Shown here one piece after another: positions 45,471 to 59,027 of a DNA stretch of 64,000 bases (position 1 is the first letter of the stretch; the number at the start of each line of letters is the position of its first letter). The DNA is from Phaseolus vulgaris. Its lineage: Eukaryota > Streptophyta > Magnoliopsida > Fabales > Fabaceae. Below the pieces are notes generated by a model. That model was not told where the DNA came from and ran no database searches. It saw only the letters and a list, made by a program, of their open reading frames with translations. The position numbers and the translations under genes were made by a program. Location of the stretch: assembly GCF_000499845.2 (NCBI RefSeq), contig NC_023757.2, forward strand, positions 40,469,162 to 40,533,161, written 5' to 3'.

Positions 45471-47501
45471 AAACGGCTCCACTCCTTCACAAATCTCATC
45501 TCACCTTTTTTTATTGTTTCTTATATAATTTTAACTTGAAAGGAGGGCAAAGGATATTTGAAACCAAACTCAAAAGTAAAAAGAAAAAATCGAAAGCGAA
45601 GGTGGAAGGACTCGATATAATTAATGACGAGGTGTATATTTTTTTTTTAATTTATAAATTTGGGGGGTGATTGAGCTTGATTCTAATTAGTGACGTGCAT
45701 GCACAACTAATTCCATGTTAGTTTCAATCTGATTTTTCTTTTTCCTTTGTTTTATGAGCTCACGTTTTAATATATGTATGTGGAATTTGATTGATTAACA
45801 GAGAAATTATAGCAGGGTGTTTTGATATGGACCGTAATTGTTTATTGAGTTGGTTGTTTAGGTTTGGGCTTTTTGGTTTATTTTGTCACGCTGGTCCTTC
45901 CGTACGATGATTATGGCGTCTCTCTTATTATTATTATAGTACTAACAATGAATTAAGAAATAATAGGTGGTGGGAGGGAGAAGAGAAGAGAGTATTGGTT
46001 GAATGTTAGTTAAATTGTATTGTGAGGTTGATGCAAGATGCGGGAAATGAAAGAAAGAAAGAAAGAAAATAGGGATTGGGTGGGATAGGGTAGGTTGGGG
46101 CGTGGGGTAGTGATGAGTTGCATGCGCGATCATGTTGATGAGTCCGCGTGCGGGAGAGGAATGCAAAAAAAGTGGGGACACGTGGGTTTGAGTTTGGGTG
46201 GGAAGAGAAGAATGTGATGTGTTGTGTTGTGGTGGATCACAAGGGGAAGAAGAGCAATTAATCTGGATGGAGGAGTGGTGGAGAAGTTATATCTAAAGTA
46301 GTGCATTCATAGTGGAGTATCAACTCAACCACTGTTGTTTGTGGGGATATGCATGGAAAGAGAGGGTCATCATGGCGCGGACAGCGTCTCTCTTCACCAG
46401 AAATCAACAACAGTTGAAGCTGACGGTGATTATTTATTCATGACGCGGATGGGTCCATGCTGCCAGTGCCAGAGTGACGCGGATGCCTCTGTTCCAACAC
46501 GGCAAACCAACAACCACTCCATCCTCATACCCCCCCTCGCACTTTCACCTCCAACTCCAAACACACTATTTTCTTTACAATATTCAAATAGGATCAAATT
46601 TCTTTATCATTCAAGATACACTACTGCTTATTTAACCAAGTTCCAAAATATTACTCCTGTTTTCCCCCCATCTCAAGACTTACCATATTTGTCGTCTATA
46701 GTATTTACTGCACTCTCCAAATACGGTCCCAAACCTAAACTGACAAAATGTATGCATATTCAAATTCAAATTAATCTAGGTAGGACTAGAGGGAGTCCTT
46801 GTCATGATGAGCTAGGTGTGGTGGCTTCATAGTATTAAGTTTCAATCTGATCCTCTAACAATAGCAGTTTGAAGTTAATTATTGTTGTCCGAAAGTCACT
46901 GATATGATGCAAGAATTGATCGGTACAATCAATAGCGAAACGACCGACCAATTTCCCTGTATATATCTATTTATATATATAACATTGAACGTGAATGTTT
47001 TGTTGTCCATGTGTTAGTTAATATTAGTAAATAAAGGAGGGTAATAAACTGAACTAAGACGTAGGGAAGAGGGGAATTGCGAGGGAAGTGGTTCAAAGGG
47101 ATGGGATGGGGGAAAGGCAAGCAATTGTTAGGGTGTGTGCAGAGTTAGCCCATATTGTTTGCCGAAATGGGTGATGGAAGGATGGACTAAGACTAGAGAC
47201 AACTGGTCCATGGCGTGGCCTTTTAATGTGACAGAGCAGCGTGGATTGCGACTGCACCCATGTTAGGGCCTCAGAACTAGGCACATGGTTTTCGTGGTCC
47301 TTCTTTCCACTCACTATTGTGTTGTCATACATAGCTGCCCCTATTCAAACCTTGGCGTCTGAACTTGTGCATTCAACCATTATTGCTTAGCTCCTTTCCC
47401 TACACCCTCTACTCTAATCAGACTTCAACCAATACTATTATCATTATTGTATTGGTCTGTGGAAAAGAGTCAGAGTGTAGACCATATGTCTGGTGATGAA
47501 T

Positions 47502-47557
47502 GATGTTAATGTTAGGAATGTATTCCTTTGATGTTAAGGTTAGGAATGTATTCCTTT
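47502..47557. repeat. Tandem duplication, 28-bp unit, two copies
   Basis: GATGTTAA(T/G)GTTAGGAATG begins at 47502 and 47530, each followed by TATTCCTTT. One difference. Confidence 0.85.
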
Positions 47558-48980
47558 CCTTCCTATTCTGCCAACAGATTTCCCACGATCTTTGCCCTTT
47601 ATATTAATTACGTAACGTACAAGTGCTGCTACTTATTTTATCTATATGTACTTTTGCTCTTCGTAATAATCCAATGAATCACTTTACCCAACCCAACCGG
47701 TGTGGGCTCATTTGGACGAGGTTCTGTACTTTCTGGCTCAGCTGCAAATCCATGTTTGGCAGAGATGGCATCAAAGTCTAGTATTATTAATGCTATGTTT
47801 GATTCTGTTGAGCATGCCTGTGCTGTTGCTACTTCCATGGACTCTTCAACCATTGTAATACCTCATGCTCTTGCACAAGTTATTAAGGAGCTATGAAGAC
47901 ATTGCTACCTAAAGTGTGAAGAGATTCAGAATTTGTAAGCATGTTTTACTTCTGGCTGATCAATTTCAAATATAGCTGTTTGTTTTACCGTTCAAAGGAT
48001 GGTTCAACGCCAATCCAGCGTTTAAGGGTGCCTCTGAAAACAGTTTAAAGGTTTGTAACTGGAAAATCTCACTTTTCAAAACTTAACTTAGATCCAAATT
48101 CACACTTACTTGACTCATGGTCAACTGCACACAAAGATGTTCGAAGATTATACCTTCTTTTGAACTTCACACTTAAAAAAAAAAATCTACCTTTTTTTCA
48201 CCCTTTATCTTTAAATTTCTATGGCTAAACATGCACAAACACTTCGTGCAGACACATAAAAACGACTTCTCCATCTAAAATAATTGGATGTGGGGCTAGC
48301 ATTGGCTCCCTTTTTCAAAGTAGGAAATATCTTAAAATCCTTATCTTATTTTGGGGAGAAAATATCTTCTCAATTGGTTATTATGCATTAATGGGTGGGA
48401 AAAAAAAAAGTTGCATGACGACTTCCAACCTCATGCATAAAACGACATATATCTAGTCATAAATATGGCAACGCCAAGAGAATTTACATGATCACCACTA
48501 GCACCCTATGACACCATGAAAGTGAAACATGGAACCGAAAAGTTTTGCATGTCTCACACTACACAAAAGATAAATGTCCCGGGCAAAAGGATTTGAAAAT
48601 GAAACACCTCTCCCTCTGGCTCTGTGTTGATTAGAAGAATAAAATATCAATTCTCGTGTAAATAACCAAGCTCAAAATGTAAAATTGCAGCAGGGTAAAT
48701 ATGTCTTCCACCATTGATACTCTCATTATTGTCCTTTCACCATTCTCACCGGCCTTTCCTTTGAGAGGGTATCTGTTCGTGCACTTGTATTTTAATTTGT
48801 CTCGGCTATTCATATCGCATAAGTAAGTACTATTAAAACTATAAAAAAGTTATTATAATTATGGTTTTTTTAGTAAAAATAAAATAAAATAGAGAGCGAA
48901 AAAGATATAAGAAATAAAGAAAGTGTTTGGTAGATTTAAAACAAAAGATGAGAAAAAAAAATTAAAATACATTTTACAAA

Positions 48981-49042
48981 TTGATTTTTTTTTTCTTAAC
49001 CCAGACACATTTTGATTTTTTTTTTCTTAACCCAGACACATT
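48981..49042. repeat. Perfect tandem duplication, 31-bp unit, two copies
   Basis: TTGA followed by ten T, then CTTAACCCAGACACATT, at 48981-49011 and 49012-49042. Confidence 0.85.
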
Positions 49043-49146
49043 TTTTTTATTCATTTATACCAAATAGATTCTACATATTCAGATATAAAAACCTATAAGC
49101 ATTGCTTCTTGAGAACTAAATATGGACTTTTAGACGGTTTCTATTC

Positions 49147-49527
49147 CATTACAAGAAAATCATAAAATAAAAATTAATTTTAGAGACAAAAAATAATTAG
49201 TTATTATAGTGACTAAATTAGAGACTATTTTAGGGACTAGCTAAATTTTTTGTTTCTAAATTAGTTTATATTATTGTTAAATGATTTCTAAATTGGTATT
49301 TAATTAGTAACCAAAGTTTTTGCTATCAAATTTAGAATCTAAATAATTGTTAGTTAAAACCTTGGTAGCTAATTAAATACCAATTTAGAAACTATTTAAC
49401 AATAATAGAAACTAATTTTAGAAATCATTTTTTTTAGTTTATAAAATGGTCTCTAATTTAGTTACTATTGCAACTAGTTATTTTGGTCTCTAAAGATTGG
49501 TTTCTATTTGATGATTTTTGTGTAGTG
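49147..49527. mobile_element. CACTA-ended foldback MITE, 381 bp, TSD TTC
   Basis: Starts CATTACAAGAAAATCATAAA (one change from the CACTACAAG end), ends ATGATTTTTGTGTAGTG, and is flanked by TTC on both sides (49144-49146 and 49528-49530). Colinear with the 41249-41630 element throughout and likewise an extended imperfect hairpin. The different flanking triplet shows an independent insertion. Confidence 0.85.
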
Positions 49528-49530
49528 TTC

Positions 49531-51222
49531 CTGTATAGACTATCGACTATATCCAAAGCACAAAAAAAGAAACACAAGTGTATCAACTTCTATCTTTTTC
49601 CTCCCTTGTTTTATGTTGTTCACGTTGGTTAACCTTCTTTTTTTCTCTTTCAGTTCTGGTCCTAGGTGTTTTCCCTATCATTCTTAAGTCCTTTTTTTTT
49701 ATTTGTATAAACATGTATAACACACATATATGTAATCATGTCTTATATACTTTTAAGAATAACTGTATGATGCATATAACATATTGTATCCAATATATGT
49801 ATGGTATCGATAACACGTATCATTAATATGTGCTTCATAATTCACTAGTTGAGGATGGACTAAATGATTTGTTGTAGTTAATTTTATGACGCACGTTCAG
49901 ATTTTGTTACATAAACAACGTACGATGTTAGGCGAGATAGAGGATCTATCCCTCCCAAATCAATCTGCATGTCGATCAAACCTGTTGATTTGTGCGTTCT
50001 ATGTTTCACCTTAATGCATATGCATATGCATAACTTTACCAACATTTGAACTTTGTTGCTTTAATTTTCGTGCAGAGAAAAGACCAGATATTCTATATCA
50101 TGCAGCTTATGAATTTTAAGTGAGGGGTGTGTAATTGTGTAAGCAAAAACACATACTATAACGTCTTAATAAACTAGAACACCAAATTAATACAAAATGT
50201 CGTACTTTGATTTCAAAATCTTGTAAGTGTTGTGTTAAGAATTAGGACTTTCTCTGATAAATTTATCATTCTTTTATCATTTCGGAGAGAAAATACCAAA
50301 AGAATTTTTTTTAGAAAATAGCTAAGTCATGCTTGGAAATCATAAACATAAAAAGTTTTAGATATCTCATCATAAATAGACTATATATAATTTATGGAGT
50401 TAGTTTATCCAATAAATCAATGGAAAGTCATGCGTTTGTCATTTATAAAGAGTAAAAAGAATTTTGAGATAATGTGAAGCTTATTGGATATATGCATAGA
50501 GAAATATAGAAATAAGAAAAAACACATTTGAATAATCATTTAATCTCGATTACTGTGTCATGAATTTTAAAGACATAATCTATTGTTACACCCTCAGCCG
50601 TAAATATAGATTATCTTTAAAAAAAAAGGTTATGTTACACAAGTAGTATGGTTGACAAGAATTTTAAAAACATTAACAAAAGGCATAATACTCACATAAA
50701 TATTTTGTGACAAAAAGTTTACAATTGCATTGATGAGTTAAAATATTGTTTTTAATATATGTATGTGTGATTTTATAAGATACGACAGTTAAAAAGGTCA
50801 AAATTAATTAGCACCAAAAATCAAAGTGACAAATTATTTTACATATTTATTTTTTTAAAATGATACAAACTTGACTTAGTGAGGCAACTAAAAATTAAAT
50901 CAAGCCATGTTATTTCTTTCTTCGTTATTAATTTTTTAAATAATATTATCGTCTTAAAAAGTCAAGAATTACCAACTTTTGGGTCTAAAGTTTTATCTTT
51001 AAAATAAATTTTATTTATAGATTTTTTTTAAAAATAAAATTTACTTGTGTCCATACAAGATAGAAGTGAGCTTGAATGCATCACTCCTTACACACGTTAT
51101 TTATGTTTGTAATGTGTCATTTGCTCTAGATTTACAAGGTGGGGGAGGTACTTGCAAGGACACTCCAACACTCAAGTTAGTTTAATGTATTAATGAGTTA
51201 TAAATATTATTGAATCTAATAT
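49531..51222. other. AT-rich intergenic DNA, nothing recognised
   Basis: No reading frame with protein character, and no repeat that could be assigned beyond general AT richness. Confidence 0.5.
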
Positions 51223-51372
51223 TAGAGATGACAAAGCGAGGCGGACCATGCGGGCTTGCCCGCAACTCGATGAGAAAAAAATGTAGGACATGTTGTCTAT
51301 TTCAATCCACTGACTCGCTTAAGCACACTCCGCATAATCTGCAGCCCGTGCGGGATGGGCTGACCCGCATAT
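51223..51372. mobile_element. Degenerate partial copy of the hAT-type GC-rich MITE
   Basis: It begins TAGAGATGACAAAGCGAGGCG, a decayed form of the TAGGGGTGGCAA end. It shares GCGGGCTTGCCCGCA, CGCATAATCTGCAGCCCGTGC and GGGCTGACCCGCAT blocks with the intact copies. The right terminus is not found. Confidence 0.65.
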
Positions 51373-51915
51373 CCCGTGTATTTTAAAAATTAGGAATTAC
51401 TTTATGCACCTCCATAATTCCTTACAGTAGCCTCGTATTATAAAAAATTCTAAAATTATCCATTCCAAATTTTACAATCTCAAATACAAAATTGTATTAT
51501 GGATTTGTGCAATCTGAAATATAAATATTGTACAATCTGAAACACAAATTTAACTTTCAGATTCTATAACCTATAAGTCTTTGAATTTCACATCCTTGAA
51601 TTAAAGAAAAAACATTCAATGAAAAATATCAAATGATAATTGGAGTATTTTTTTAAGTATGAGGTGCAAGAAGAAAGTGATGGAGGTGCAAGAAGAAACT
51701 ACCTTCAATCCCTAATTCATAACATCTTCAATGATTTTATAATATTTAATAGTATTTTTTTGTCTTTCTAAAATGGATAGATTATTCAGGTTTCAATAGT
51801 CATCAAAGGTTAAATGCAATAGTGAGACGTTAGTTTTTTTTATAATAAAAATTAAATATTATTTAGGATTTTATATTATTTTTTAAATTAGAATAATAAT
51901 CATGTGTCTACATGT

Positions 51916-52378
51916 TAGGGGTGGGCCGTGCGACTCGATGAAAAAAACACGGGGCGGATCGTTTAGGCCTGCCCCGTATAACCCATAGCCCACGCAGGCC
52001 AAGTGCGAGGCAGGGCGGATTGGCCCGCATAACTTTAAAATGTATAATTTTTTTTCTACAACTCCATATTTTCTTCGTGTAGCCTCATAGTTTATATTCT
52101 GAAATTTTTAATAACATTTTATTACACATGTTTCATGAAAATAATATTATGAGACCATTTATCTAATGCATCTAAATAAAAAAAATTCAAAATTTGTATT
52201 TAAAAAATTATTTTTTTAATAAATATTTCTTATGCAGACTGACCCGCAGGCCCGCGGGCTAACCCTTATGCGGGGCGGGTTAGAAAAATCAGCCCACAAA
52301 TTTTATGCGGGACAGGCCAACCCGACCCACTTTTTGTGGGCCAATTGCGGGGCATGTCAGCCCGCATTGCCACCCCTA
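51916..52378. mobile_element. hAT-type MITE, 463 bp, with perfect 8-bp TSD CTACATGT
   Basis: Starts TAGGGGTGGGCCG, ends GCCACCCCTA, and is flanked by CTACATGT on both sides (51908-51915 and 52379-52386). An 8-bp duplication with short inverted ends defines a hAT-type element. The two GC-rich arms (CCCGC, GCGGG and GGCGG words) surround an AT-rich centre without coding capacity. The perfect duplication implies a fairly recent insertion. Confidence 0.9.
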
Positions 52379-52386
52379 CTACATGT

Positions 52387-53720
52387 ATTACCTTAAATCG
52401 TAGTTATCTTGGCCTTGGGCCACCTGACAGGTCAGACTAATCGGTATATGACCGACCAAATCCGAAACGGTATAATTTTGAATACTCTAATTCTAAAGTA
52501 AATTAACTTTAATATATATATATATATATATATTCAAATAAATGTTTACTTAAATTCTTATTTTATATAACATTTTTTTTCTTTTAAAAAACTAGTCCGT
52601 GAATTAATCCTTATTCATAATTTTTTTATATGAAATTTTTATCCTATAACCTCTTTATCCTTATTAGATGGATTAAAAATTCAATACATTGATGATGTCT
52701 ATAATTTCTCCTTCTCTTTTATCTCTTTCAACAATAAATAAATAAATAAATAAAGAATGAAGTGTACAACTATAATTAGCCATAATTTTGCATATAATGT
52801 AACTCTTGGCTATGCACAACGTGACATTTTCGTCCTCAGATGCACGATCTTCTTTAATATGGTACTAGGTAAATTTGATTTTATTTAGCAAAATTAAAGA
52901 AAGGGTATACAAAAGAAAAAATAGAAATTCGAAATATGCAGTAAGATTGACATAGTCATCAATACTTTCTCTTGAGGGCGAAAACTAATTAGAGTCTATT
53001 TTTCTCCCCTCAAATTTTAATCCCTATAAAAAATTTCAAATTAAAAATAATATTCTCAAATAAGAGATGCAATAATTTTCAGTGAAGGTATTTTGTTGGA
53101 AGATTATATCCACTTAATGTAAAAATATAAGGTTAATTTAGTAATAAAAGTAAATGGAAATGTCAAAGTAAATAAACTAAAGTGCTTATTACCCCTAAGT
53201 GTAGCTGAAGTGTCACAAAAAAGAACAACTAAAAAACTAAAACACGTTTTTATTCAAATTAAAAATCCCAAATTAATTTTTAATTTAACTATGTCTATAA
53301 TTTTAGAAATTTGAAATGAATTTATTTTTACCTTCTAAGTTTAAAAAAGTTCACTACAGTTTCTCAAATTTTTAAAAATATGGTTAAAAATTTTAAATGC
53401 TGAATTTGAGATTTTAAAATGGTTTAAAGAATACATTTTTAGCATCTAAAATTTAATATTTTGAGATAAAACTATATTTTTTTTGGATATTAGAACTTTT
53501 TTTAATTCAATAGATTAGAATTGAATATAAATTAAAAAATAGCAGGCGTTTGTAAGAGGAAGGTGAAGGGGCATTTCTGTGATTTAAAGATGAATATCCG
53601 TTGTTTTGTTTTGTCTGTCCAGAGAGAGGAGTGAGGCATTTTCAAAGTGCAGTCACCTCAGTGTCTTTCTCTCTCTAGCTTTCTCTCTCCTCTCCACTGC
53701 AGCGAGAAGGGAAGAAGAAA
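52387..53720. other. AT-rich intergenic DNA and MPB2C upstream region
   Basis: An AT tract lies near 52510-52532 and an AAAT tract near 52735-52753. The last 100 bases before the MPB2C start are CT-rich (TTTCTCTCTCTAGCTTTCTC), the probable 5' UTR. No TATA box is assigned. Confidence 0.5.
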
Positions 53721-56700
53721 ATGCAGCATTACGTTGATTTGCAGGAGAATTCGGAGTTGGCTGAAACCAATTCATGGCTTTCATCCAAAGAGCACACGTT
53801 AGCGTCCGGTGCAGCGCCCAATACCAATTTGGATCGCGTCCTTTTCAACGATCTCGTCGATATTGTCCCTCTCGTTCAGTCACTTATCGTAAGCCACTAA
53901 CCCTTGAACCCTTTTCGTTCTCGTTTCTTCTGAATTCAGGGTAACGCAAAAAAGAGGAAGATTTTGATTTTGTTTATGCGCAAGAGGAAAAGGAAACAAC
54001 AACAACAACAACATTATTGTATTTTATTTTATGGCGATCTTTTGACAATTGGTGTTCTTGAATTTACATTTAATTATCTTAAGTACTGTATTGCTTAATT
54101 ATGATTAGGATCGTAAAGCGAGCCGTTCGTTCACGCGGCGTGGTTCCATGATCTACACCAAGACACCTACAAGAGAATCGTTGTCTAAAAGAGTAAGACC
54201 GGGTCACTTTTTCCCTCTTTGGTTCTTTTAATTTTTTTGAATTCTTCTTCGAAATTTCCCTTTTTATTGGGTTTATTGTAATCTTACATAAATCTTGTTC
54301 TACATATTCAATCATGGAAGCAATTAGGGATTTCGTTCCGTTTTGGCATTCTATCATGGCACTTGCAATCAAGGCTGTTTTACTTATAGAACCTCCGTAG
54401 ACCTGACTGATAGGTGCAACTCGTTAACTAATATAAATAAATATGAACAATTTATAAATGCCATATATGCATAAAATAATACTTTAAAATATATAAATTA
54501 TTCAACATCTCAACTTCATAATAAAGAAAAGTAGCAAATCATTATGATGAAGTATGACAGTACTTTAGTGCTAAATAAAGATTAAACTACATAAATAACC
54601 AAATCAAATCATTTAAGGCCTAATAAATTATTGTAGGGTCAATGAAGGGCAAAGTATACATTTGATTTCGAACTTCTTGACTTGCTTCAAGAGTTTATGC
54701 GACTTTACATAAGTTTAAAGAGTTTATCCAAGTTTACTTATAAAAGAGTTTGATTGGTAGTTAGTTAACTTGTTTTCTCTACGTGGGTAGTAAACGCCTA
54801 ATAAATAAGAGTTAACTCAAGAATTTGACAACCTTGCAATGATACATACAGACTTGTTTTTGTTGTTTCCCTCCTTCTGTTTAAACTCCCACTTGAATCT
54901 GTCACACTGCACTTGCAGTTATCAATATTGGCTGAAGCTGTACCTAATTTTGAGTCTCTGGTATTAATACAAGTATCCTTGTGTGGCATGATTTTGCCTA
55001 TTCTGTCTGCGTTAGATTTATGAGTAGTTCCATGATGGAGGTTCTATATGAAAAATTGTGGAACTACCTATTTCCTCCTCAAGCACAGATGCCATAAAAG
55101 CTCTGTATATTTCCAACTTACCACATTGGATACATTTTACTGCTCCTTAAATGCATGTTGTACATGTCTCCATAATCATAAGTTAATGTCTACCCACATT
55201 TACTTCTGGGAAACTTTTGTGGATGGGTTTGAATATGATAGTTATTCATGTAAATGGTGACATATTTTGAGTGACATAACAAATCTGTATTATTTTTGTC
55301 TCTTCAATCTCCTGATTTGAAACAATAATGTAGTACTAGTGATACTTGTTCAATTGAATATGAAATTTAATAATTTTCAATCCTTTGTATGTTATGAAAA
55401 ATATTCGTGCATTGCTGACTGTCCTTTTTTTCATATTATATTTAGAATACGTGCTTGTGTATCGGACCTTTTACATACTTCAGCACTTAATTGAATCACT
55501 TTGTTTGAATAGTTAACTTCCCCTTTTTGCCCTTTTGTTGAACCCATGAGTATCCCTATTGGTTTAGGCCCTTTGAATTGCTTGGGAGACTAATCCCTAT
55601 TTGACCATGTTAGCACATGGGTTAACGGCCACTTTACAGCAGCTGCTTCCTTAGAAGTTGAGATTCAAACCAGGTGGTTGACACCACTACCACCATGACT
55701 CACTCTGTGAAAATTGAACCTTCGGTAAGATGGTGAGCAGAAAGCTCTTTTTGTTTATAATGTGATATAATAATTTTAGATAACACAAGTGAAGGATTGC
55801 TAGGCCCATTGGTATGATGTAGGATTTTGTTATTCGAATCCGGAGGCTTTTCTGACTGACCATATATTGTCTGGTATTATGTCGTTCAAGTAACCTTTAG
55901 TCCTACTTCCAAATGTTGAAGGTCAATTTATAAATATCTGTACCAATTTCTTACTATAGATTGAACTTGCTTATTGCTGTTATTTTAGTTTTTTCCCCGT
56001 CTTGTTCTTATGGCAGTCGTAACTATTCTTTTGAAAGAAAAATTTCTCATATAAATGTTAAATTTTCTGCTCATAATGCATTATGATCGAGTGACTGACA
56101 TTTCTTTACTGTGATTGTTGTACTGAATCATTTACATCCTCTGATAGGTAACAGATTCTAAAAGTAGGAATGTTGCGCAATCTATTCCTGCCAAAAAGAA
56201 AAGGGATCATGGAGAAAAAGAACAAGGAAAAAATGTTGGCAATGATGCTGATGGTTATTCCATGTTTTCTTCAAGAGAAGGTGAAGAGTTGGGTGTGTTG
56301 AAGGAGCAGGTAGAGGAACTTCAGAAGAAATTGTTGGAGAAAGATGAACTTTTAAAGTCAGCAGAAAACACGAGAGACCAGTTGAATGCTTTTAACTTAA
56401 AACTTGATGAGCTGAAACACCAGGCTTCAGAAAAGGACACTTTACTGAAGTTTACTCAACATCAGCTCTCTGATGCTAAAGTAATGATCCGCTTCTTAAT
56501 TTTTTTCCCATTAGTAATTTGGCATAAGGTCTTTCTATATCATTTACGTTAGGCTAGTTTAACTCTTAGACTTTATGATACCTATTGACTTAATACACAC
56601 GCTTCATACATATATATCTGGAACATGATGCTGGCTTTTGAGTTTTATGTTTAAAGTTTGATTCAATAATTCTGGTGTATTTTAGTAGGCGAATGCTTAA

Positions 56701-58057
56701 GGAATGTTGGAAGGCTAACAATTGCAACGAGTTTAACTTTGACAGTGTTGATTTTGTTTATGATTCTACTTAAGTTTTTGGTACGGTTAAAAATTTGACG
56801 TGTGTTGCCCCACAGAAATTTTTACTATAGGTTTATTTGGACTTTATGAAACCTCAATCATAGAATGCATTGAAATAAAATGCTAGTTCAGATCTTATCC
56901 TGCCTTATCCAATTTAGTTTGTGATTGATAATATATAGGGGGAAGGAACGCTCATTTCCTTGGGGAGGGGGAGGTTTTAAAGGTGTTTATTTTATTATCA
57001 CAAAATGTTAGTTGTTAAATGTTAGTTTTTGTTAGCCGGGATTTAAACGCATGACCTTTCTATTCCTCCCTCCCGTCCACTTTTACTGCCAAGCCAACCT
57101 TATATCCCCTAGGGATAAAGTATTTCTTTCACTTATTAACAGGTCTCCTTTTCCACAGATTAAGCTTGCAGACAAGCAAGCTGCTCTGGAGAAGATACAA
57201 TGGGAAGCGATGACATCCACCAAGAAAGTAGAGAAACTTCAAGATGAGCTAGGTTCCATGCAAGCAGATATTTCATCATTCACATTATTACTGGAAGGAT
57301 TATCAAAAACTGACACTGCAAAATACACTGACGATTATGATGCGAAGCCTTATGATTTCAGTCATCTGCCTAGTATTGTGAGTTTATGAATGTTTTTCAA
57401 ATGTACACAGCATATTTTTCTACATGCTGCTATATATGTGGTAACAATTTCAACACAGCACTATGATTTGGATTGCCTTACTGGTTCAAGATACGTGAAT
57501 AACTTGTTTATCGATGCCCGTGGCTTCCACTTGTGCATGCTTACAAATTCAGTGATTCTATTCATTCTTTTCTCTTTAGTTAAGGGGTATTTGGTAAGAA
57601 CTGCATCATCAAGTCGTACGAGACTATACATTTATACCTTCTTTGGTAGAATGAAAATAGGAGGGAGAGAGTGAAAACAATACTGGTTGTTTGGTTTATT
57701 TCTCGTCTGTTTTATGAGCCTTTTCTGTTTCATCCATTCTACCTTTTCTGTTTCGTCCATTCTACTTCTTCCTTATCTACCAAATGGACTCTTAGTGTAT
57801 ATCTTTGTTTTCTAGAACAAAATTGTGTTAGTATGTAGAAATATCTAATCCTTGGATGTTGACCTTTTCAAGTAAACGTTTAACAGGATGATTTGGACGA
57901 GATGGACTTACAGGAAATGGAAGAAGCAAGAAAAGCTTATATGGCTGCTGTTGCTATTACCAAGGAAAAACAAGACGAGGAATCTATTGCGGCTGCTGCT
58001 AATGCTAGGTTACATCTTCAGTCACTTGTTTTCAAATCCAAAGATTTTAACCTGTAA
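53721..58057 (+). CDS. MPB2C: MPB2C-like microtubule-associated coiled-coil protein
   Basis: Five coding exons: 53721-53888, 54109-54192, 56148-56480, 57159-57377 and 57887-58057. Every exon length is a multiple of three, giving 324 aa. The sequence matches the plant MPB2C family as recalled: an N-terminal DLQEN, then NLDRVLFNDLVDIVPLVQSL, DRKASRSFTRRGSMIYTKTP and AQSIPAKKKR. A coiled coil covers about residues 125-250 (EQVEELQKKLLEKDELLKS, IKLADKQAALEKIQWE). The C-terminus includes MEEARKAYMAA and KQDEESIAAAANARL. The tobacco protein binds microtubules and the movement protein of a plant virus, and limits cell-to-cell transport; Arabidopsis MPB2C also affects KNOTTED1 movement. The same role is inferred. 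Intron 2 (1,955 bp) and intron 3 carry SINE-like sequence. Function by homology only. Confidence 0.9.
55796..55850 (+). repeat. Possible tRNA-derived SINE fragment in MPB2C intron 2
   Basis: A box A-like CTAGGCCCATTGG is followed about 30 bases later by a box B-like TTATTCGAATCCGG. Spacing fits a tRNA-derived promoter, but box A has several mismatches and no tail is visible. Confidence 0.3.
57030..57105 (-). repeat. tRNA-derived SINE head in MPB2C intron 3
   Basis: On the - strand the sequence begins GGTTGGCTTGGCAGTAAAAG (box A-like, about 10 of 12 consensus positions). About 45 bases on it has GCGTTTAAATCCCGGC (box B-like, about 8 of 11). The spacing and the GGTCATG lead into box B are typical of plant SINEs. 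The body may extend toward about 56940, but no clear tail or target duplication was found. Confidence 0.5.
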
Positions 58058-58430
58058 GGTCACTAGTTTTTGTTTGATGTGTCTACACGATAGGTCCCTT
58101 TAGTCAAAATGGTAAGGTATGTGTTAGAGAGATTGATTTGTTTACAAGCCTGTTTCTGAACAAATATGTAAAGTTGTGCCGTTTATGTGATGAAGTACTA
58201 AACGAGCATGTTCAATGAAGTGAAAATGTGTTCTCGCGGGTCTAACTGTATACAGAATTTCACCACATCTTTGGATCGGATTTTTCAAAAGCAGAGTTAA
58301 TCATGACCTGATTTGTTTTAGTTTCTCTTCGAAGTGGCATGCTGCAAGTTTTCTTCTAGCAGCTGATTCCCATTGACAGTGGTTATATGTATACGTACTA
58401 CGCACATAGATACTTAGATACATATATACA

Positions 58431-58470
<40 letters not shown>

Positions 58471-59020
58471 ATTGATTTGTGGACCGTCTTTTTCACATCT
58501 GCGAGCTGCTACTGTTACGGCTGACAATGCCAAAGTATGTATAAAATTTGGCTTTTTGTTCTAAAGTTGTTTTCTGGAATATACAAACAGGTGGAAATTT
58601 GAAGACCTATTCTTTATTTGATAATACTGTTTATCTTGAATGAAAGAAAGTAATGGATCCTAAAATTATCTTCGGTGATGACTGAGATTACTAGGCATTG
58701 TACGTCTTTTACCTCTGTGCGTCTACCCATTTGATGATTATCTATTTTCTCTTGTGTTTATCTATCGACTCCTGTATAACTCGATCAATGACTAATTTGG
58801 TGAAGATATTATATAATAATTTAATATTTAATCTCATCAATTGATATAAAAATTAATGTGTATATATATATATATGTGTGTAAATTAAAATATTTAATTA
58901 TCTATTCATTATATATAATTTCTTTTACAATATTTAACATATAATTTAAATAACATAATTATAATTCAATACTAGCAGGGAATTATTAGAGTAGAGATCT
59001 ATGAAGCCCAGATACATACG
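58058..59020. other. Intergenic DNA downstream of MPB2C
   Basis: The left part should hold the MPB2C 3' UTR. AT tracts lie at about 58438-58461 and 58861-58874. No gene seen. Confidence 0.5.
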
Positions 59021-59027
59021 GATAATT

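Larger units (their letters stand above)
45471..49146. other. Intergenic DNA downstream of the Dof gene
   Basis: The first part should hold the Dof 3' UTR. A GAAA tract lies near 46053-46068. A 165-codon open frame at 46335-46832 and short opposing frames at 47638-47896 lack recognisable families and splice context. Two duplications (47502-47557 and 48981-49042) are listed separately. Confidence 0.45.

Noticed and set aside
44580..45482. Long - strand frames opposite the Dof gene
   Set aside because: They are shadows of the GC-rich Dof coding sequence, and their glycine- and serine-rich text has no family.
46335..46832. 165-codon open frame on the + strand
   Set aside because: No family, domain or splice context is recognised, and the region is intergenic with simple-sequence character. 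A chance open frame is more likely.
47638..47896. Opposing short frames (65 and 72 codons)
   Set aside because: Neither translation resembles a known protein, and both cannot be real at once. No supporting signals.
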